Below are positions 14,643-18,996 of a stretch of DNA of 18,996 nucleotides, piece by piece; the first letter of the stretch is position 1, and each line of letters opens with the position of its first letter. The stretch comes from JBFGCT01 sp041581055 (GTDB lineage Bacteria; Actinomycetota; Acidimicrobiia; Acidimicrobiales; Ilumatobacteraceae). Both the position numbers and the translations under genes were made by a program. The notes under the pieces are model-generated. The model was not told the origin of the DNA, searched no databases, and was given only the letters and a program-made list of their open reading frames with translations. The stretch is taken from assembly GCA_041581055.1 (NCBI GenBank), contig JBFGCT010000069.1, forward strand, positions 1 through 18,996, written 5' to 3'.

Positions 14643-15554
14643 ATGACGCACGACATGACCGACGTGGGACGCCGCACTCCGATCAGAAGGCGGTTGGTCG
14701 CCGGCGTCGCGGTCGTGGCGACATTGTCTGCCGCGGGGGTCGTCGGCGCCGCCGTCGGCGTGCAGACCGAGGGATCGGGAGGCGGCAAGGCCAAGATGAG
14801 CTGCCCCGGCGGCATGACCCGGCTCGGTCACGAGTTCGGCGAGGAGATGTCGATCTTCCCGTACGACCCGGCGATCCACATCTCGAACCTGTACACGACC
14901 GACGACGACTACTTCCAGGTCGAGGACATCGACATGGGCGCCCACGCCGGAACGCACCTCGACGCGCCGGGCCACTTCATCGGCCCGATCCCCGAAGATC
15001 CGGACGCGGAGCGGGGCCGGTACGTCGACGAGCTGCGCGCCGACGAGTTCGTCTGGCCGGCCTACAAGATCGACGTGCGCGGCATGTCGTTCACCGACAA
15101 CTTCGTCGAAGTGAGCGACATCGAGGCCTACGAGGACGAGCACGGCGAGATCCAGGAGGGTTCGCTCGTCATCCTGCAGACCGGGGCCGAGGCCTACTTC
15201 GGGCTCGACGGCGAGGGCGACGAACGGATCGTGGAGGACGGTCTCGCCGTCAACGTCGACGACATGTTCACCTTCGAGAACGCCGGCTTCTCCGGCGCGG
15301 CCGTGCAGTGGCTGTTCGACGAGCGTGGCATCGACGCCGTCGGCTCCGACGCCTACGGCCCGGACGCCTTCGGCGACGACCTGTTCGACGCGACCTACAC
15401 GACGTTGGCCAACGACGGCGTCGCCTTGGTCGCCATCGCCAACCTCGATTCGGTGAGCGTCCGCAAGGACATCATCTTCGCCTCGACCGTCGCGCTCGCG
15501 GACGGCTCGGGGTTCAGCACCGACCCGATCGCCTGCCACGGCAAGAAGAAGTGA
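14643..15554 (+). CDS. Exported cyclase-family (kynurenine formamidase-like) metalloenzyme
   Basis: The 303-residue protein belongs to the cyclase family (Pfam cyclase, KynB-like), shown by the metal-binding signature HAGTHLDAPGHF (101-112) with His101, His105, Asp107 and His111. Members hydrolyse amide or lactone-type bonds, for example N-formylkynurenine and isatin; the substrate here cannot be told. An N-terminal export signal is clear: IRRRLVAG (14-21), then a hydrophobic stretch to about 40. The Arg pair could direct Tat export, which would fit metal loading before export, but a Sec signal is also possible. The rest is strongly acidic. The start is ATG at 14643, with AAGGGG 9 nt upstream; the frame is open upstream only through a 9-bp leader repeat. 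The gene ends 24 bp from the convergent lipoprotein gene. Confidence 0.87.
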   Translation: MTHDMTDVGRRTPIRRRLVAGVAVVATLSAAGVVGAAVGVQTEGSGGGKAKMSCPGGMTRLGHEFGEEMSIFPYDPAIHISNLYTTDDDYFQVEDIDMGAHAGTHLDAPGHFIGPIPEDPDAERGRYVDELRADEFVWPAYKIDVRGMSFTDNFVEVSDIEAYEDEHGEIQEGSLVILQTGAEAYFGLDGEGDERIVEDGLAVNVDDMFTFENAGFSGAAVQWLFDERGIDAVGSDAYGPDAFGDDLFDATYTTLANDGVALVAIANLDSVSVRKDIIFASTVALADGSGFSTDPIACHGKKK

Positions 15555-15578
15555 TCGTCGGGCGCCGGTTGCGGTCGC

Positions 15579-16601
15579 TCAGGCGCCGCAGCCGGTGCTC
15601 AGCACGTCGTTGAGCGAGGTGCCGTCGTACTCGAAGACGATTGCGCCGGCGCCCTCGTAGTACCAGCTGTGGACGACGACCTCCATGCGCCCATCGCCGT
15701 TGAGGTCGGCGACGCCGAGGACGCGGAAGCGGTCGATGATCGAGGTGACGCCGTCCTCCAGCGGGCCGACGAACGACGACACGACCGTCGTGCTCGTCCC
15801 CGTCGCGGTGGCGATCAGCAGGATGGCGGACAGGTCCCCTGGCGCGCCGACGATCGCCGACTCGTCGACGTGCTCGAACGAGACGAGCGCCTCCTCGTCG
15901 CCGTCGCCGTCGAGGTCGGCGAGGACGATCTGCTCGACCGTCCCGAGCGACGCGTCGACCGGGTCGTCGGCGAAGACCGCCTGGCCGGCCGCCTCGTACG
16001 CCGGGATCGACGCCTCGACGACCACGACCGGTCGTGGTTGGAGCGGCCAGATCGCCGGGAGGGCGACCGCGCTGTACCCGAACCCGGGCGGCGTCGCCGT
16101 GCCGACCGTGGCGTCGATCGTCGGGCCCACGCTCCCGTCGAAACAGGCCTCGGTGGTGTCGCCGGTGACCCCGGTGGTGTCGCCGGCCTGGAGTCCGGTG
16201 ATCGCCAGCGTCGAGCCCGCCGCGATCGTCGGGTCGATCGGGGCGCCGTCGGCCGTGAACGGCGGCGACCAGTCGGTCGAGTCCCACGCTCCCAGCGACA
16301 GCCAACCGCTGCCGTCCCCGCCGCCGACGAGCAGCGGGATCGAGGCGTCGACCGGCACGCCGCTCGGCGGGGGCGTGGTCGTCGTCGCCGCCGTCGTCAC
16401 GTCGGCGGGGGCCGCGGTCGTCGTCACCTCGGTGGGCGGCTCGGTCGTCGTCGCCACCGGGACGCTCGTCGTCGTGTCGGCCGCGGTCACCGGCGGGAGC
16501 GTGACGGCGTCGCCCGTCGCCACCGGCGAGGCCTCCTCGGTCGAACAGGCCGCGATGATCAGCGACGCGGCGACCGGGAGGAGCAACGAACGCCGTCTCA
16601 T
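15579..16601 (-). CDS. Putative lipoprotein with Thr-rich linker and VCBS/FG-GAP-like repeats
   Basis: The 340-residue protein has a lipoprotein signal peptide: basic MRRR, hydrophobic LLLPVAASLII and lipobox IAAC with Cys19. A Thr/Pro/Ala-rich, unstructured stretch follows (about 20-85), as in wall-spanning linkers of Gram-positive lipoproteins. The C-terminal part contains two Asp-rich calcium-loop motifs, VLADLDGDGDEEALVS (about 226-241) and VADLNGDGRMEVVVH, typical of VCBS/FG-GAP (integrin alpha-like) repeats. No enzymatic motif is seen. It is probably surface-exposed and calcium-binding; its role is unknown. The ATG is preceded by GGCGGG, a weak ribosome binding site. The acyltransferase gene upstream ends 75 bp away, so shared transcription is possible but not evident. 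Confidence 0.8.
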   Translation of the reverse strand: MRRRSLLLPVAASLIIAACSTEEASPVATGDAVTLPPVTAADTTTSVPVATTTEPPTEVTTTAAPADVTTAATTTTPPPSGVPVDASIPLLVGGGDGSGWLSLGAWDSTDWSPPFTADGAPIDPTIAAGSTLAITGLQAGDTTGVTGDTTEACFDGSVGPTIDATVGTATPPGFGYSAVALPAIWPLQPRPVVVVEASIPAYEAAGQAVFADDPVDASLGTVEQIVLADLDGDGDEEALVSFEHVDESAIVGAPGDLSAILLIATATGTSTTVVSSFVGPLEDGVTSIIDRFRVLGVADLNGDGRMEVVVHSWYYEGAGAIVFEYDGTSLNDVLSTGCGA

Positions 16602-16676
16602 CCCGCCATCATCGCACCGCTACCCCGCCCGCGTCGCGCGTCACCACCGCTGCCCGACACCGCAGGTGGCGCGGCG

Positions 16677-17711
16677 TCAACCGAGATTCGGCCAGCGTCG
16701 CTTCTGTCGGCGGCGGAGGCCGGCGGCGCCGAGCTTGCGCTGATCGGCGAGCGCCCACTGGCGTCGCCAGCCGTTGTACTCGGGTCCGGTGAGCGCCGGG
16801 TTCTCACCCGCCGCCGCCAGCCGGCTCGCCACCCAGTAGTCGGTGAGCGCCTCGTCGCCGAGCCTGGTGACGGCGGCCTCGATCCGGCGATTGAGGCCGC
16901 GCGTGCTCTCGCCGTCGTGCTGGCGCAGCGGCGCGCCGAAGACCACCCTGGTGCGGCCCGGCTTCGGGCGCTTGGCCCCCTTGCCGTAGATCGCCCCGGT
17001 GCCGTCGATGAAGACCGGCACCACCGGCGCCCCCGTGCGTGACGACAGGTAGGCGGCGCCGCCGCGGAACTCCTGACCCCAACCGTCGGGGGAGCGGCCG
17101 CCCTCCGGGTAGATGATGAGGCTGTGGCCGTCGGCGATCAGGTCGCGGATCTGGTCGCTCGCCTTGCGGCCCGTGACCTCGCGGTCGATCGGGATCGCGT
17201 TGAGCGACAGCGCCGAGAGCACGGCTTTCCAGTGGGTGTCGAAGAAGTAGTCGGCGGCGGCGGCGACGACGAGCTCGCGGCGCCAACACGCCGGGATCGA
17301 GCGGATCATCAGGCCGGTGTCGATGTGGCTGTGATGGTTCGGCGCGAAGATCACCGGCGGTGGCTCGTCGAGCCGGGTGAGGTCCGTCAACCGGTCGAGA
17401 CCTGCGACCTGTGGGCTCGCCACGCCGCGCACCGCGACCCGCATCGGCCCCTCGGTGATGATGCCGCGCAGGACGCGGGCGACCGGTGACCGGGCCCACG
17501 CCGTGTCGTAGTCGGCGCCGAGGGTCGACTCCTCCGGCGGCACCTCGACGCCGAGCGGGGCGGTCGGCCGCCGATACGGGAAGCCGTAGCGGCGCAGCGG
17601 CCGTGCCGCCCGCCGGACCGCGCCCTCGGCCACCCCGGCGGCGCGCTGCGCGCCGCCGATCGTCGGCCCACCGCGGCCGGGCCGCTGCGCACGACGGAGG
17701 TACGGGCTCAT
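16677..17711 (-). CDS. PlsC-type 1-acylglycerol-3-phosphate acyltransferase family protein
   Basis: The 344-residue protein carries the four acyltransferase blocks. NHHSHID (125-131; His126-x4-Asp131) is the catalytic dyad, NAIPIDRE (171-178) the glycerol-phosphate contact, YPEGGRSPDG (201-210) the phosphate-binding EGGRS block, and PVVPVFIDG (229-237) the fourth. The family transfers acyl chains from acyl-CoA or acyl-ACP to lysophosphatidate or other lipid acceptors at the membrane. About 115 Arg-rich residues precede the core, longer than in minimal PlsC, and no clear transmembrane helix is present. The gene starts 10 bp after the stop of the LarA-like gene, so the two are probably co-transcribed. 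The exact acceptor is uncertain because the family also includes acyltransferases for other lipids. Confidence 0.88.
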   Translation of the reverse strand: MSPYLRRAQRPGRGGPTIGGAQRAAGVAEGAVRRAARPLRRYGFPYRRPTAPLGVEVPPEESTLGADYDTAWARSPVARVLRGIITEGPMRVAVRGVASPQVAGLDRLTDLTRLDEPPPVIFAPNHHSHIDTGLMIRSIPACWRRELVVAAAADYFFDTHWKAVLSALSLNAIPIDREVTGRKASDQIRDLIADGHSLIIYPEGGRSPDGWGQEFRGGAAYLSSRTGAPVVPVFIDGTGAIYGKGAKRPKPGRTRVVFGAPLRQHDGESTRGLNRRIEAAVTRLGDEALTDYWVASRLAAAGENPALTGPEYNGWRRQWALADQRKLGAAGLRRRQKRRWPNLG

Positions 17712-17721
17712 CGAAGCGTCC

Positions 17722-18996
17722 TCATCTCACGTCGGCGACGAGGACGCCCGGGACGTGGAGGTGGCTGATCGTCGGATTGCGGCCGACGACGTCGGTGGCG
17801 ATCTCGAAGGCGTCGTTCATCGTCGAGGCCGGCGTGAAACCGATCCGCCGAACGACCGTCGCGTCGCCGCCGACGATGATCACCCTGCCGGCGTGCTGCT
17901 GGCCGTGGGCCCCCCAGTACCAGGCGTAGAAGGGGTGCACGCCGTGGTAGGCGTAGCTCGTCCGGTACAGGTGGCGGTACCACTCGTCCTCGGCGTACTG
18001 CTTCTCCCACTTCGCCGACATCTCGGCCGGGTCGGTGGTGTCGGCGAGCACCTGCTCGTAGAAGTCGATGTAGCTCGGGTGGTGCACCGGGTGGAACTCG
18101 GCGTAGGTCGGGTGCGTCATGATCACGACCCCGCCCTCGCGCACCAGCGGCCGGCCGCGGTACATGTTGAACAGGTAGCCGAGGCCCATGCACATCACGA
18201 GGACCGGGTTCATGATCGACTCGGGGTTGTACGGGCTGATGAACGGGATGCCCATCGTCAGGATGTCGGTCTGCCCGTCGACCTCGACGAGGTGCTGGCG
18301 GTAGACGTTCTCCAGCGTCACCTCGTGGACCGTCTCGGTGAAGCCGGCCTGCACGCTGGTCGTCCGGTACGGCGACTCGATCGAGTGGAAGATCTTGCGG
18401 GCGACGCGGGTCGGGGCGCGCTTCAGCGACTTCGATGTCGCGAGGAACAGCGCCCGGTCCTTGGCCGTCCACTCCCATTCCCGCTTCGACAGGAAGCCGA
18501 ACGTGTCGGGAAACGCCTCGGTGTTGATCGTCGTCTCGACCTGGAAGATCTTCGGCCCGCGGTCGCGCAGCACGGTGCCCATCCGCCAGATGCTCTGGTG
18601 CAGCGCCGAGTGGTGGCGGTCCATCAGGCTCTTGGTGTTCTGCAGCGCCTCGGGGGTGTGGTGGTGGCTGAGGCAGCGGTACGAGGCCAGCCCGGTGGTC
18701 AACGACTTCCAGCCGCCGTCCATCGCCACCTGGTTGACGTTGGCGTAGACGACCAGGTCGCTCTCGGCGGCCCGCTTGCTGATCTCGACCACCTCGCCGT
18801 GGTCGGTCTCCCCGATGACCGTCAGGTTGTCGTGGTCCTCGGCGTCGTGCTGGTACAGCGTGCCGCGCGGGAGGAAGGCGTCGACGACCCGGTCGCCGAG
18901 CACGTGGCGCAGCTCGTAGTCGTGCATCCGGCGGTGGAGGCCGAGGGCGGCGATGATGTGCACGTCGTCGACCCGGGCTTCGGCGGCGAGCTCGAG
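17722..18996 (-). CDS. LarA-like (DUF2088) protein, N-terminus beyond the window
   Basis: The frame is open through the right edge, so at least 424 residues are visible and the true start is outside; GTG at 18961-18963 is internal to conserved sequence. With that Val as residue 1, ALGLHRRM (His10), GGWKSL (Lys86) and HHH (to His102) match nickel-pincer lactate racemase LarA residues His108, Lys184 and His200, including the spacings of 76 and 16. The second catalytic His (LarA His174, 10 residues before the Lys) is Val76 here. The C-terminal part (VIIVGGDATVVRRIGF onward) fits the family. LarA enzymes use the pyridinium-3,5-bisthiocarboxylate mononucleotide nickel cofactor to racemise or epimerise 2-hydroxy acids. 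With one His missing, a different substrate or chemistry is likely. It precedes the acyltransferase gene by 10 bp. Confidence 0.75.
   Translation of the reverse strand, partial: LELAAEARVDDVHIIAALGLHRRMHDYELRHVLGDRVVDAFLPRGTLYQHDAEDHDNLTVIGETDHGEVVEISKRAAESDLVVYANVNQVAMDGGWKSLTTGLASYRCLSHHHTPEALQNTKSLMDRHHSALHQSIWRMGTVLRDRGPKIFQVETTINTEAFPDTFGFLSKREWEWTAKDRALFLATSKSLKRAPTRVARKIFHSIESPYRTTSVQAGFTETVHEVTLENVYRQHLVEVDGQTDILTMGIPFISPYNPESIMNPVLVMCMGLGYLFNMYRGRPLVREGGVVIMTHPTYAEFHPVHHPSYIDFYEQVLADTTDPAEMSAKWEKQYAEDEWYRHLYRTSYAYHGVHPFYAWYWGAHGQQHAGRVIIVGGDATVVRRIGFTPASTMNDAFEIATDVVGRNPTISHLHVPGVLVADVR

Noticed and set aside
11100..15539. Minus-strand open frame of about 1479 codons across three plus-strand genes
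   Set aside because: It spans the ClC, carboxylase and cyclase genes and their gaps, has no family features, and is rich in Arg, Asp and His as expected for an antisense shadow.

Overview
The window is very GC-rich DNA. Its coding strands favour G/C third positions so strongly that long open frames also appear antisense to real genes. The gene content suggests a high-GC actinobacterium: a biotin-dependent acyl-CoA carboxylase, an Asp/Thr-rich secretome, GTG starts, and start codons lying 6-8 nt downstream of a TAGACT/TAGCCT box, as in leaderless transcription. Acidimicrobiia (Ilumatobacter-like) is my best guess. It is an inference from gene style, not from a marker gene.

Layout. Positions 1-239 are a tandem repeat cut by the left edge, followed by about 320 bp without a credible gene. 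Positions 560-4057 (+) encode a large secreted protein with a fibrinogen/intelectin-like domain, a beta-propeller-like region and five fibronectin type III domains. Positions 4067-8151 (-) are a tight four-gene operon, transcribed right to left: sulfotransferase, GT4 glycosyltransferase, APH-type kinase, second GT4. The last three genes are joined by 4-bp start/stop overlaps. Positions 8399-9124 (+) encode a polyprenyl-phosphate sugar-1-phosphate transferase, the likely first step of a surface glycan. Positions 9136-11020 (-) hold an NDP-sugar epimerase (CDP-paratose 2-epimerase-like) followed by a WecG/TagA/CpsF glycosyltransferase. A perfect 14-bp LacI-type palindrome lies between this pair and a divergent ClC chloride transporter gene (11139-12443, +). 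Positions 12510-14495 (+) encode a biotinyl-domain/carboxyltransferase fusion whose linker is a near-perfect 45-bp tandem repeat. Positions 14643-15554 (+) encode an exported cyclase-family metalloenzyme. On the minus strand follow a Thr-rich lipoprotein (15579-16601), a PlsC-type acyltransferase (16677-17711) and a LarA-like DUF2088 protein that runs off the right edge (17722-18996).

How the genes fit together. From 560 to 11020 the region reads as part of a surface glycan locus: lipid-linked initiation, at least three glycosyltransferases, one sugar-nucleotide epimerase, two possible decorating enzymes (sulfo and phospho), and a secreted protein with a possible glycan-binding head. No flippase, polymerase or chain-length regulator is visible, so the pathway is incomplete here. 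The right half looks like ordinary, functionally mixed chromosome. Most worth checking are the BCCP-carboxyltransferase fusion with its repeat linker, the LarA-like protein lacking one catalytic His, the SDR with Phe in place of the catalytic Tyr, and the paired four-Cys GT4 enzymes around a kinase. I see no defence system, mobile element, CRISPR array or RNA gene.
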